Source: Pseudomonadota bacterium
GTDB taxonomy: Bacteria > Desulfobacterota > Desulfobacteria > Desulfobacterales > Desulfolunaceae
Reading direction: 5' to 3'
Assembly: GCA_018818835.1 (NCBI GenBank)
Contig: JAHIRD010000098.1
Location: 1-55,506 of the forward strand
DNA: 55,506 nucleotides
The notes beneath the pieces were generated by a model. The model was not told the origin of the DNA. It saw only the letters and a program-made list of their open reading frames with translations, and made no database searches. Position 1 is the stretch's first letter, and every line of letters begins with the position of its first letter. The position numbers were made by a program, and so were the translations under genes. This document shows, piece after piece, positions 43,075 through 52,261 of the stretch.

Positions 43075-44757
43075 TTATTTTGATCCGTGCCACCGGGGTT
43101 GAGTGTCTTTGATACGGTTTGAATATTTCGACACCATCTGATCAGCCTCAGGTATCTTGATCGAATTCAAGGCGAGTATGGCGCCTTCCCGATGGATGGC
43201 CAATACTTTATTGCCGAACCAGTTCTTTTTAAGCAGTTGTTTTTCTAAAAATGGAAGGGCAGACCGTGAACCACATCCCCCCAAAGCCCGATATATTTTT
43301 AACAAAAAGGAAAGCTCCTCTTTTTTGAATTTTTTTTGGCAGAGCATGTTCATCAGAAGCTTTTCCGACCGGGCGTTTTTTTCTTTGCCCAGACGTTCAA
43401 TCACACAATGTTTGACAGACAGATCGGGATCGTCAAGCAATGGTGCAAATGTATCGACAAGGACCGGTTGACGTTTGGAAAGACACTTGACCAATTCCAG
43501 ACGGAGGGGGCCTGTTGTTGTTTTAAGCTTGTTTATAAGGGCTTTTGTCTGTTCTGCTCCGTCAAACTGCCCCAGAATGAATATAACGTTTTGAACTACT
43601 TTTTCATCGGGATGGGACAGTAACTTTATCAGGGGATGATAATCTTTATTGGATAGTGTTTTTATGACCTCAATCAACTGATTCTGTATCCTGGCCGTCG
43701 GGATTTCATAAACCATGGGACATAAGGTGTAAATGGCCTGGGGAGATAATTCGTTCAGTGCCTGTTTCATGTCCTCAAGTTGGGATTCATCATTAACATC
43801 CATCACGGGCCAGGCTTTGTGAAGTGATCCAAGGACGTCTTTCCCGGACAGGATCAAAACAAAATCCTCAAGGTGGGGTATGGCCCAGGGTTGATTCGTT
43901 TGATATGACCCATGGAGCTCATCTATTTTTTTTAAAAAACGAATCACCGAACTGAACTCTGCCCGCTCCAGGGTGTTTTTAAAACACTCGGTGATAATAT
44001 CCAGAACCCTAACGAAATCTTTTTCTTCATTTTGTTCGTTCAAGATAATCAGAAGAACGTCAAAGAGATCCATGTCAAAATTCCGTTGTTCTTCTCCCCG
44101 AACCATGTCCATGGTGTTTTTGATTTCTTCCGTTGAAAGCAAATACACATTAATGTCTGGTCTTTTATTGTATTCTCCCATGGATTTAAATGATTGGGTA
44201 TCACTCAACGGTTGTTCCCTATGGTTCTGATCCATGACTCTGACATGGGAAAAATCCATGATCGATTCATCTTTCCAGAAAATATCCGTTGCCTCGTAAG
44301 TAATGTGCCGAAAATCAGCTTCCCAGAGTTCTGTTACGATGTCGGTCTCTTCATGTTTTTTTGCTGTGGCATGATCTTTTAAAATGCCTAAAAAACTAAC
44401 AAACTCATCCCGGGACAACCCCCGAAGGAGATCAAGCCGTTCAATTCCATCGCGATACATTTGGAACGCAGGATTTTCATCCCCTGGGCCCCCTTGAAAA
44501 ACCACCATGCCATCATGGAGAAAGTGATCCTTTGTGATGCCCAGCGTCAACGATGGCTGGGTTTCAAAGAACGCGTCAATATTTTCCATGCAATCGGTGA
44601 TGGCATTAACCGTCACACTATGATCTTCGGGATAGAGTTCATAGTTTTTTAGTGTCTGCATTAATTTATCGACGATTTTTTTGGGTGTGACGTGCTTATT
44701 CATTATCACAGAATTTATAAAAAGGGATGGATAGATGACGTTCAGCGACAGGGCCAT
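43075..44757 (-). CDS. HEAT-repeat protein, partner of the HD-GYP gene
   Basis: 560 residues, mostly helical. HEAT-like repeats appear from about 370 (HPLIKLLSHPDEKVVQNVIF, GPLRLELVKCLSKRQPVLVD, DPDLSVKHCVIERLG, CGSRSALPFLEKQLLK). The N-terminal half (about 20-330) is helical and may share ancestry with the N-terminal part of the HD-GYP neighbour: both mention a short FLG/FMG-containing repeat-like domain, but I could not align them by eye. The start is uncertain: an ATG at 44703 (MNKHVTPKKIVDKL) may be the real one, while AAGG lies three bases before 44757. Probably a scaffold for the HD-GYP enzyme. Confidence 0.75.
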   Translation of the reverse strand: MALSLNVIYPSLFINSVIMNKHVTPKKIVDKLMQTLKNYELYPEDHSVTVNAITDCMENIDAFFETQPSLTLGITKDHFLHDGMVVFQGGPGDENPAFQMYRDGIERLDLLRGLSRDEFVSFLGILKDHATAKKHEETDIVTELWEADFRHITYEATDIFWKDESIMDFSHVRVMDQNHREQPLSDTQSFKSMGEYNKRPDINVYLLSTEEIKNTMDMVRGEEQRNFDMDLFDVLLIILNEQNEEKDFVRVLDIITECFKNTLERAEFSSVIRFLKKIDELHGSYQTNQPWAIPHLEDFVLILSGKDVLGSLHKAWPVMDVNDESQLEDMKQALNELSPQAIYTLCPMVYEIPTARIQNQLIEVIKTLSNKDYHPLIKLLSHPDEKVVQNVIFILGQFDGAEQTKALINKLKTTTGPLRLELVKCLSKRQPVLVDTFAPLLDDPDLSVKHCVIERLGKEKNARSEKLLMNMLCQKKFKKEELSFLLKIYRALGGCGSRSALPFLEKQLLKKNWFGNKVLAIHREGAILALNSIKIPEADQMVSKYSNRIKDTQPRWHGSK

Positions 44758-44863
44758 ATGCCTTAAATTTATTTTAACATACCATTTTTATGGAATGTAT
44801 GGCAAATCAAATATAATTATGGTGAAATAGGTTTCGTCGAATAATAAATTTCAGGTTATTACT

Positions 44864-45769
44864 ATGCGCAAATTAGCTTTTGGATATTCAACCCGGTGCA
44901 ATATCAGATGCGAACACTGTGTGGCCACCGATGACATCCCTGACAACAGGAAGATGGCACTTCAAACGGCAAAAGATCTTATTGTCGAGTTGGCCCAGGC
45001 GGGTATTGGCGGCATAAGTTTTTCCGCCGGAGAACCGTTTCTGTATTTGAATGATATGACAGAACTTGTGCAGCTCTGCAGTCAAATCGGAATCTATACA
45101 CGAATTGTTACCAACAGTTTCTGGGCAAAGACAAGCGAATCAGCGGACAGCATCGTTACCGGACTCAAAGAAAATGGTCTTTGCCAGGTGAGATTGAGCT
45201 ACTCACGCTGGCATCAGAAACATATTAACAGAAATAATGTACTGAATGCGGCTCGCAGCTGTCAAAAGATCGGTTTAAATTATTTTATTTCCTTTGTGAC
45301 CGATTTTTCACAAGAGGATGAATCCCATGAACAGTTTCTTCGGGACCATGGCCTCACATTTTTCCCCGAACCCGTCATCTATGCAGGACGAGCAGGTGAC
45401 TTCAAACGCCGCCATATTCAGACCGATTACCAGGCAAATTGCTGTATCATGAACCCCTATCTTAGTCCGGATCGCGATATGTTCGCCTGTTGTGATGCAG
45501 GGAGCCATTTTACGAAAACAAACTTTTTTTATCTTGGCAGCCTGAACGACAATACGATAGAACAGATGTTTGTCAAAAGTGAAACAAACAGGCTGTACAA
45601 TCTCATTCGAACCATGGGACTCACACCGATTGCATCGTTTGCCGGTATGACATCACGCGATATTATAAGCTATGGTAAATGCGATTTGTGTCGAATACTT
45701 TTCAACTGTCCTGAAAGCTTAACTCGGCTATGGACAAACCTGCCGCACATGGAAGCCTGGTGCCGATAG
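44864..45769 (+). CDS. radical SAM protein with Cys-rich C-terminus
   Basis: 301 residues. The radical SAM CxxxCxxC motif is CNIRCEHC (about residues 12-19), followed by a GGE-like motif FSAGEPFLY. Further Cys occur in the second half (NCCIMNP, FACCDAGS) and at the C-terminus (GKCDLCRILFNC), which may hold a SPASM-like auxiliary [4Fe-4S] cluster. Such proteins modify peptides or small molecules. A GNAT-type acetyltransferase follows after 45 bases, but no clear precursor peptide gene was seen. Substrate unknown. CAGG lies eight bases before the start. Confidence 0.85.
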   Translation: MRKLAFGYSTRCNIRCEHCVATDDIPDNRKMALQTAKDLIVELAQAGIGGISFSAGEPFLYLNDMTELVQLCSQIGIYTRIVTNSFWAKTSESADSIVTGLKENGLCQVRLSYSRWHQKHINRNNVLNAARSCQKIGLNYFISFVTDFSQEDESHEQFLRDHGLTFFPEPVIYAGRAGDFKRRHIQTDYQANCCIMNPYLSPDRDMFACCDAGSHFTKTNFFYLGSLNDNTIEQMFVKSETNRLYNLIRTMGLTPIASFAGMTSRDIISYGKCDLCRILFNCPESLTRLWTNLPHMEAWCR

Positions 45770-45814
45770 GGATGCTGATGTTATCAACCATGGAAAAAAA
45801 GACGTCTATTCATC

Positions 45815-46339
45815 ATGAAAATTAGAAAACCCAGCCCCCAAGATTATCCCAAGGTGTCCGCTTTGTTGCGACAGGCTTTTCCCGGCAGCACCTATGAAGA
45901 AAAATTATTTACTAATCTTCACACCAATGGAAAGCAACTGCATGAGTGGGTGTGCATTCATACCAATAAGATCATCGCTTATATTGCGTTTTCCAATGCT
46001 TACGCCCAAAAAAAAGTGTGCGGCCTTCATCTGGCTCCCTTGGCCGTTGCGTCTCAGTTTCAAACTCAGGGTATACGCGATGAACTGCTTCGCTTTTCCT
46101 TGAGACAGGATGTCATCAAGGAAAACACCCTCTTTGTTCTGGGCGCTCCCCATATTTATCAGCCCTATGGATTTGAGCCGTGTGACATGCCTCTATGCCC
46201 TTTTGATAAACAGAATACCCATTTTTTAAGCATCAGGAACAAGACGACTATCCAGTTCACCGTGGGCTATGAACCGGAATTTCGCACGGGAAAAGGATTG
46301 CCCATAGACGGCTCTTGCAAGAAAAAGAAACGATTGTAA
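45815..46339 (+). CDS. GNAT-family N-acetyltransferase
   Basis: 174 residues. A GNAT fold is indicated by MKIRKPSPQDYPKVSALLRQ, then IAYIAFSNAY, LHLAPLAVASQFQTQGIRDE (the acetyl-CoA-binding region, Q-x-x-G type) and VLGAPHIYQPYGFEP near the end. The length is normal. It resembles YhbS-type acetyltransferases. It is probably co-transcribed with the radical SAM gene. The last residues run up to an inverted-repeat element starting two bases after the stop, which may have altered the C-terminus (CKKKKRL). Substrate unknown. Confidence 0.8.
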   Translation: MKIRKPSPQDYPKVSALLRQAFPGSTYEEKLFTNLHTNGKQLHEWVCIHTNKIIAYIAFSNAYAQKKVCGLHLAPLAVASQFQTQGIRDELLRFSLRQDVIKENTLFVLGAPHIYQPYGFEPCDMPLCPFDKQNTHFLSIRNKTTIQFTVGYEPEFRTGKGLPIDGSCKKKKRL

Positions 46340-46340
46340 T

Positions 46341-46462
46341 TGATGGCGTCGTAAAAAGTCCCATATGCGGCGTTATAGTGTTTGGCCGGACGTTCCACGC
46401 CCGGCCAAACACTATGCCTTGCCTATGGACCTTTTTCCATAGCCATCCGTCGACTTTTTACG
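46341..46462. repeat. miniature inverted-repeat element, copy A
   Basis: Ends are GTAAAAAGTC and GACTTTTTAC in inverted orientation. Inside is a strong palindrome (ATAGTGTTTGGCCGG paired with CCGGCCAAACACTAT). The left end begins TGATGGCG, as in the other two copies. It sits between the convergent acetyltransferase and DUF4340 genes and could also act as a terminator. Confidence 0.8.
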
Positions 46463-46497
46463 GTTCACGGGGGTACTATCGATTATTCATACGTCCC

Positions 46498-46517
46498 ATG
46501 GGTCCCATAAGACCCAT
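46498..46517. other. small stem-loop after copy A
   Basis: ATGGGTC and GACCCAT flank a CCATAA loop, giving a 7-bp stem. No T-tract. It could help end transcription between the convergent genes. Confidence 0.3.
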
Positions 46518-46561
46518 AGGATGTATGCCATTTTTATGTAAATCGAATAAATGACCGGTTA

Positions 46562-47518
46562 TTAAATTTCCCCAAATTTTTTCTTGATGTCATCCACTTT
46601 GGCCTCGGGGAGGGTAAAGGGGAAGGCACTTTCAGAGCTTACGGCAGGGTAGTCCTTTTCACCTTCTTTTTTAGCAAAAACAGAAAGGGTATAGGCCTTA
46701 TCTCCGGTGATGGAAACATCGAGAATCGGATCAGTCAGGCTGTCTTTGGCCAGCCCTTTGATATAGTTTGTGCATTTAAGATTGGAAAAAAGGGAAACAA
46801 AGCCCGTGATTTTCTCCAGGTCCTTGTCCTTTCCCGAAGCGTCTGTCCATGTGTCCTTGGGTTCTGGAGCAGGGGGTGCTTCCGTTGATTCGTCTTTCTT
46901 TTTCTGTTGGGTGACATCCACGGTTACAGGTTCCTGCTTCTTTACAAGGGAAACCGTTTTTCCGTTTTCCGTAACCTGCAGTTGGTATACGTTTGCAGAA
47001 TCAACATTTAAAACGCCTTTATCGGTAAGGTTATCCTCTGTTTTGTTAAAGATGTTTCTGATGTTTTCCTCTGCATGGTAGACCCTGGGGTCGGTTTCAA
47101 GCTTGACAAAGGTGTGTTTAAAGGAACTGGCTGCTTTACCCACGTCAACGGTACGGACCATTTTGTCCTTACTCCAGGCAGACACCCGGATTCTGTTATC
47201 CTCATCAAGCTCATAGCGATTGTAGCTCTTGGATTCCGAGACAAGGGCTGTGAGTTTAAGATCCTTGATGCTTTTAATCATGGCCGTGACCATAGTTGTG
47301 TTTGCCGGTAATTTATCGTCGCCCACCACCCATTGGTCACTGTTTTTTTCAAGGGTCAGGGGTGTCGTGCCATGAAGAATGTCAATCCGGGTGATATCGG
47401 AATTTGACAGGTCCTCCAAAACAGGAAGGGTATAATGGGTACTGTCCGACTTATGAAAAACAAGATACGCTGACAGAGTGATAATAATCAATGCGAGTAC
47501 AATGTATTCTTTTTTCAT
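46562..47518 (-). CDS. DUF4340 protein of the Gld-type ABC transporter operon
   Basis: 318 residues from ATG 47518 (AAGG seven bases upstream); an in-frame TTG lies two codons earlier. One N-terminal membrane segment (YIVLALIIITLSAYLVF) anchors a periplasmic domain containing two DUF4340-like halves (DITRIDILHGTTPLTLEKNS, then WVVGDD; ANVYQLQVTENGKTVSLVKK). A Lys/Glu/Pro linker separates them. DUF4340 proteins are regularly found after GldG-like genes. Function of the complex is unknown outside gliding bacteria. Confidence 0.85.
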   Translation of the reverse strand: MKKEYIVLALIIITLSAYLVFHKSDSTHYTLPVLEDLSNSDITRIDILHGTTPLTLEKNSDQWVVGDDKLPANTTMVTAMIKSIKDLKLTALVSESKSYNRYELDEDNRIRVSAWSKDKMVRTVDVGKAASSFKHTFVKLETDPRVYHAEENIRNIFNKTEDNLTDKGVLNVDSANVYQLQVTENGKTVSLVKKQEPVTVDVTQQKKKDESTEAPPAPEPKDTWTDASGKDKDLEKITGFVSLFSNLKCTNYIKGLAKDSLTDPILDVSITGDKAYTLSVFAKKEGEKDYPAVSSESAFPFTLPEAKVDDIKKKFGEI

Positions 47519-47530
47519 GACCAAGCCTTT

Positions 47531-49711
47531 CTATTTCTGGAATATCATTTGAATCTGTTTTTTCCGGGATTTACGTTTCAGCCATACCAGCAATCCAAAC
47601 ATGACCACCAGAACAGGAAGCCCTGCAATATTAAAGGCCTTGATGGCCATCTTGACCATGGCATCTGTCTGGGCCAGGGGATTGAAGCTCTGATTCTTGC
47701 TTCTCATCTTGGCGATTCCGTCTTTGCCGTTGATGGCATCGATGGCGTTCAGAATAAAGGTGGCGTTAGGACTCTGGCCTTCCTGATCAAGCATGCTGTC
47801 TTTGAGCATTTCAGATGAGGCGATCACAAGGATTTTTGCAGGTTTGCTTTTTGATAAGAAACCGCCTTGATTTTCGAATGAAGACAGGTCAGGTTTTTGC
47901 TCAGTTTTTTCTTTATCGTCATTTTGCTCTCCTTCCTCAGGCGTCTCTACCTTTTTTTCCGGGAGGGGCTTGCCTTCAAAATAACTGGGGAAGCTTCCTT
48001 CAAGAAAATAGGCCAGGGTATAGCTTTTCTTTTCGGCATCCTCTCTGGGGGGCTGGATAAACATGGGATTGAGATTGATGTTTCCTTTCATTTCCCAGGA
48101 TTTTTCAGACGAAGAAAACAAGGGGCTGGCTTTGATGTCGTTTTTCTTGATCAGGGCCTCATCAACCGACAATGGGGATACCCTCAATGTAATGAGCCCT
48201 TTTATGTTTTTCATGAAATCAAGGTCATTGTTAATGTTTTTGCTCTGAATCATGGGGGCGAAATAAATATTTTGTTCTCCACCACCCAAGCGCTGGCCCA
48301 TGTTCTGCTTGAAACAGTTTTCATCCATGACATAGGCGCTTTCCATGCTGATGCCGTAATGCTTCAGGAGTTTTTCAAGGCCGGTGTGGATGGGCTGGAA
48401 TCCGGGTCCCTGGTTAAAGCCGAATTGGCGGTTGGGCTGCTGCACTTCCATGAATGAATCAAGAAAAACAGCCAGATTTTTACCCGACATCAATGCCTGA
48501 TCAATCTTGTATAAATCGTAATCCGTAAAATTTTCAGTGGGATTGGCAATGATCAGGCTCTGGATATCACCGGGAACCCCTTCGGATGACAGATCAACAT
48601 CCTTCAGGGAATAATTCTGAGATACCAGGGCATTGAAACTGTTCATCTCGGTTTGGGGCTGGGCCATCATGCCACCACCTGCGCCATTCCGGTCAAGGGT
48701 GCCGTGGTCTGCCAGATAACCGATTTTTTCGTTGATATCGATGAGGGACTCGATTCCGCCGTTGATCAGCTCCTCCAGATCGTCCATATTGACAAGCTCG
48801 TACTGGTCACCGAAAATGGGAATGCGCATCACATGCATCAATGGAATATCAACGGATTTATCCTTGTATTTGATCACAAGCCCGATACCGCCTTCGCCAG
48901 CCTTGACCTTGTCTCCAATGGGATTCCATTTAAGGGCCAGGATGTTGTGTTTCTTGACCATGTCATTCAGGGTATTGTCCATGGACGGATCCAGGTATTT
49001 GTAGACAAGTCGGCCGTAATTTTTCAGATTGATTTTATTGACCGTGGACTCGATTTTGCCCGGAATGCCCGGCAGGTCGTTGAGTTTCATGTACGGGGCC
49101 ACATCCTTGAGGGACGATGACATATACAGTTCAACCTGGATTTTTTCCGTAAGGCCAAGCAGGGTGCTTATTTTGTTGTTCATTTTCTTCATGCGCATGG
49201 TCAGGATGTATTCAATCTTATCCATGTCTGTAATCATGGGGATTTTCTCAATCAAATCACCATGAATAATCACAAGGCCCATGTATGCATTTTTGAACTT
49301 CACTTCATCTTCTTCGATCAGACGGATCTGAATGGGATTGATTCCGTAACTTTCGGCAAGTTCCCTGTTTTGTTTTGACGTTTCGTTTTCGTCACCTGCC
49401 GATGAAATATCCTTGAAGCTGTAGTTGAAATAATTGTTTCCGTTAATTTCATATTCTTTGAGGATATCCTGGAGGTAGCGTTTGGTGTTGTTGTGGGGGG
49501 CCGGGAGATCATCTGTGAAAAATACGTTGATGGTCATGGGCTCCGTAAGGGTTGCCACCACATTTTTGCTGATATCCGACAGGGAAAAGATTTTGTTTTC
49601 CGTCAGATCAACCCTTACAAAAAGGCTGTAACCCACAATATTCAAGAGGATGACAACCACTGCGTATATCATAAGTTTGATGTACTTTTCCGATTTTTTA
49701 TTGGACGCCAT
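47531..49711 (-). CDS. GldG-like ABC transporter substrate/auxiliary protein
   Basis: 726 residues. N-terminal membrane segment (LMIYAVVVILLNIVGYSLFV), then the GldG/DUF7088 start (LTENKIFSLSDISKNVVATL, TINVFFTDDLP) and an IFT52/GldG-type core (IIANPTENFTDYDLYKIDQ, LMSGKNLAVFLDSF). A Pro/Glu/Lys low-complexity stretch near 600 and a C-terminal membrane segment (GLPVLVVMFGLLVWL) follow. In Bacteroidota GldG works with GldA and GldF in gliding; in Desulfobacterota the same three-gene set is widespread and its cargo is not established. AAGGAG precedes the start. Ten bases after the permease gene. Confidence 0.85.
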   Translation of the reverse strand: MASNKKSEKYIKLMIYAVVVILLNIVGYSLFVRVDLTENKIFSLSDISKNVVATLTEPMTINVFFTDDLPAPHNNTKRYLQDILKEYEINGNNYFNYSFKDISSAGDENETSKQNRELAESYGINPIQIRLIEEDEVKFKNAYMGLVIIHGDLIEKIPMITDMDKIEYILTMRMKKMNNKISTLLGLTEKIQVELYMSSSLKDVAPYMKLNDLPGIPGKIESTVNKINLKNYGRLVYKYLDPSMDNTLNDMVKKHNILALKWNPIGDKVKAGEGGIGLVIKYKDKSVDIPLMHVMRIPIFGDQYELVNMDDLEELINGGIESLIDINEKIGYLADHGTLDRNGAGGGMMAQPQTEMNSFNALVSQNYSLKDVDLSSEGVPGDIQSLIIANPTENFTDYDLYKIDQALMSGKNLAVFLDSFMEVQQPNRQFGFNQGPGFQPIHTGLEKLLKHYGISMESAYVMDENCFKQNMGQRLGGGEQNIYFAPMIQSKNINNDLDFMKNIKGLITLRVSPLSVDEALIKKNDIKASPLFSSSEKSWEMKGNINLNPMFIQPPREDAEKKSYTLAYFLEGSFPSYFEGKPLPEKKVETPEEGEQNDDKEKTEQKPDLSSFENQGGFLSKSKPAKILVIASSEMLKDSMLDQEGQSPNATFILNAIDAINGKDGIAKMRSKNQSFNPLAQTDAMVKMAIKAFNIAGLPVLVVMFGLLVWLKRKSRKKQIQMIFQK

Positions 49712-49721
49712 GATGTACTCC

Positions 49722-50426
49722 TTATTTCTTTTCAGTCATCGCAAGAGCTGAACCATAAAGGCTGATAAAAATGACACTGGCAAAATACAGAATATCCCGG
49801 GAGTCCACGATGCCTTTTGAGATATTCTGAAAATGGAAATCAGCGCCGATATAACCCACAACCTGGACAATGGACTGGGGGAAAAAGAAAAGCATTTTGT
49901 CGACAAGGGTCAGGGAGAAACAGACGAGCACACCGATAATAAAGGCGATGATCTGGTTCCGGGTAAGGGCTGATGCAAAAAGTCCCACGGCCGTATAAGC
50001 CGAACCCAGAAAAAAAGCACCCAGATATCCTCCCACAACAGGACCCCAGTCAAGATTCCCCACAAAGGAGATGGTCAGGGGATAGGCAAGGGTGGGAAGA
50101 AGCATGGCAGCAACAAAGGCAGACCCGGCCAGGAATTTCCCCACAACAATATCCGATAAGGACACAGGCAGGGTCATCAGGACTTCATAGGACCCGATAC
50201 TCATCTCTTCGGAAAAAAGCCGCATGGTCACTGCCGGAATAACAAAGGCAAAGGTAAAGGGCAGCAGGCTGAAGAAACTTCTTAAACTGGCCTGGTTGCT
50301 AAGAAAAAACGCCATGAAAAAAAACCATCCCGTCACCAGAAGGAAAATCGATATGACGATATAGGCGATGGGGGAGGTAAAGTAATCCTTTAATTCTTTA
50401 TAGAATATATGTTTTATCTGTTGCAT
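49722..50426 (-). CDS. ABC transporter permease (GldF-like)
   Basis: 234 residues with six hydrophobic segments (YIVISIFLLVTGWFFFMAFF first, then LLPFTFAFVIPAVTMRLFSE). The sequence F-x-E-E-M-x-x-G-S-Y-E-V-L-M-T-L-P is diagnostic of ABC-2 permeases of the GldF/NosY type. One base separates it from the ATPase gene, and GGAGAG lies upstream of the ATG. It forms the membrane pore with the ATPase at 50428. Confidence 0.88.
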   Translation of the reverse strand: MQQIKHIFYKELKDYFTSPIAYIVISIFLLVTGWFFFMAFFLSNQASLRSFFSLLPFTFAFVIPAVTMRLFSEEMSIGSYEVLMTLPVSLSDIVVGKFLAGSAFVAAMLLPTLAYPLTISFVGNLDWGPVVGGYLGAFFLGSAYTAVGLFASALTRNQIIAFIIGVLVCFSLTLVDKMLFFFPQSIVQVVGYIGADFHFQNISKGIVDSRDILYFASVIFISLYGSALAMTEKK

Positions 50427-50427
50427 A

Positions 50428-51366
50428 TCAGCTCTCCATGGTCAGAGTTCGGAAAATGTTTTCAAGGGAATGTCGTTCCTGATAAAATTCGATGATGATC
50501 CAATCATGTTTTTTAATCATCAGATAAATATCTTCTCTCAAATCCTTAGCATCTTTAACATGAACCGTTATGCTTAAAATGGTTTCCTGGTCTGATGGAT
50601 TTTTCTTGATCTCCATCACATTGGGAATGCTTTTAAGTACTGACTCAACCGTTGAAAACTCAGCATCTTTCAATGAAATATTGATGGAAGACCCTTCCTC
50701 TTCCGATTGTTTGATGCTTTCCGTAGTACCGTCCGCAACGATTTTTCCCTTGTTGATGATGATAATCCGGTCGCATGTGGCTTCGGCTTCCGTGAGGATA
50801 TGGGTGGACAGGATAATGGTTTTTTCCTTTCCGATATCCTTTATGATCTTTCTGATTTCAACGATTTGGTTGGGGTCAAGGCCGGATGTGGGCTCATCCA
50901 GGATAAGGATTTCAGGATCACTCATCATGGCATGGGCAATGCCCACCCGTTGTTTCAAACCTTTGGACAATTCCCCGATGGTTTTGTGCATGATGTTTTC
51001 AAGGCCGCACAAATCTGAAAGTTTACGGATTCTCGATACTTTGCCCTCTGATGTAAATCCCCAGATATCTGCCACATAGCACAGATAATCATAGACGATC
51101 ATATCATGATAAAGTGGGGCTGATTCCGGGAGATAGCCGATACACCGTTTGACATCAAGTGCTTGGTCCGAAACGAAAAAATCCTTGACCTTGATGGTTC
51201 CTGAGCTGGGCTGGAAATAGCCTGTCAGCATCCGTAAGGTTGTGGTTTTTCCCGCTCCATTTGGGCCAAGAAGGCCAATGATCTCCCCTTTGCGGATATC
51301 CAGACTGATATTGTCCACCGCGCAGAAATCATCATAATACTTGGTTAATCCTTCAATGTGGATCAT
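50428..51366 (-). CDS. ABC transporter ATPase (GldA-like)
   Basis: 312 residues. Walker A GPNGAGKTT (about 35-43), signature LSKGLKQRVG, Walker B ILILDEPTSGLDP and the switch His in LSTHILTEAE are all intact. A C-terminal extension (about 220-312) is typical of GldA/NatA-type ATPases. It is the first gene of the four-gene minus-strand operon (ATPase, permease, GldG-like, DUF4340). Confidence 0.92.
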   Translation of the reverse strand: MIHIEGLTKYYDDFCAVDNISLDIRKGEIIGLLGPNGAGKTTTLRMLTGYFQPSSGTIKVKDFFVSDQALDVKRCIGYLPESAPLYHDMIVYDYLCYVADIWGFTSEGKVSRIRKLSDLCGLENIMHKTIGELSKGLKQRVGIAHAMMSDPEILILDEPTSGLDPNQIVEIRKIIKDIGKEKTIILSTHILTEAEATCDRIIIINKGKIVADGTTESIKQSEEEGSSINISLKDAEFSTVESVLKSIPNVMEIKKNPSDQETILSITVHVKDAKDLREDIYLMIKKHDWIIIEFYQERHSLENIFRTLTMES

Positions 51367-51532
51367 TCTTCAACTCCTTTTAACTGAATGAACATGAAAA
51401 AGTACTCTTTGAAAACGGCAAAGTATAGAGTGAATATATTGAAAAATCAGAAGCAGGTATTTTTTACACTAAGGGGTGAAAAATTCAAGAAAAAAATAAG
51501 GTATGACAAAGGTTATCTTAAAAATTTACCCT

Positions 51533-52261
51533 TCACGGGTATGTTTTTGCAATAAATCGATCTGAGGCGGAAAGATATTTTTCCATGGAGATTTTTTTCA
51601 GGTTTTTGAGACTGGAAGAGGGGATTACCTTTGAAATTAATTTGTTTAACATTTTTGATACAGGGCCTTCCATGTTTGTATAGCTGACAAAGGTGACACG
51701 GGTTGAATCCGGAGTTACCTGCTCAAGAATCCATTCTTGTCTGGAATCGGTTATCCGCATATGGTTTTTGCGGATGGGAACCAGGGGCTCTTTGACCGCT
51801 TCGCTTTGAATGGTGATTTTGCCTCTGCCCCAATCTGCTTCGGTGGTACAATGGACCACAATGTCCCTGTTCGCCAGGGGCCAGGGAACATCAAAATCGT
51901 AGTATTGAAAGGACTGTTTGTCCGATGGCCGGTCCAGCTCCCTGGATGTTGCACAGTATTTGATCCATTTGGAATGTTCGGAAACGTTGGATAAGATATC
52001 GTAGATGATTTCAATGGGGCTGTCGATGATACAAACCCCTTTGTAAGCGTTTAGATCACTGCCTTGAATGGTTTTGGTGAAGTTTGTAACACCCTCGGAT
52101 TTTTCCGTTTCACACCAGGCCCTGTCTTGCTGTTGGCTGTTGGATAAAGAGCATCCGGAAAGAAACGTGGGATCGGGCTCATCGGCAAAAACAGAGTAAG
52201 CAGATACGATGAAAATCAAAACCATTCCCAGACAAGCGATTTTGAACCCGTTTAATGCCAT
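51533..52261 (-). CDS. exported START-domain lipid-binding protein
   Basis: 242 residues from ATG 52261; the frame begins with GTG four codons earlier. A signal peptide (1-27, FKIACLGMVLIFIVSAYSVFA-DE) indicates a periplasmic location. The START-like fold shows in IDSPIEIIYDILSNVSEHSK, FDVPWPLANRDIVVHC and TRVTFVSYTNMEGPVS. Such proteins bind lipids or hydrophobic ligands. It stands alone between two operons. Confidence 0.82.
   Translation of the reverse strand: MALNGFKIACLGMVLIFIVSAYSVFADEPDPTFLSGCSLSNSQQQDRAWCETEKSEGVTNFTKTIQGSDLNAYKGVCIIDSPIEIIYDILSNVSEHSKWIKYCATSRELDRPSDKQSFQYYDFDVPWPLANRDIVVHCTTEADWGRGKITIQSEAVKEPLVPIRKNHMRITDSRQEWILEQVTPDSTRVTFVSYTNMEGPVSKMLNKLISKVIPSSSLKNLKKISMEKYLSASDRFIAKTYP

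Noticed and set aside
45779-45826. 15-codon frame between radical SAM and GNAT genes as a RiPP precursor
   Set aside because: Too short, overlaps the GNAT start, and lacks a leader/core pattern.
46315-46554. 79-codon frame over the inverted-repeat element copy A (similar one at 52515-52754)
   Set aside because: Both arise from the repeat itself (shared text SPICGVIVF); not genes.
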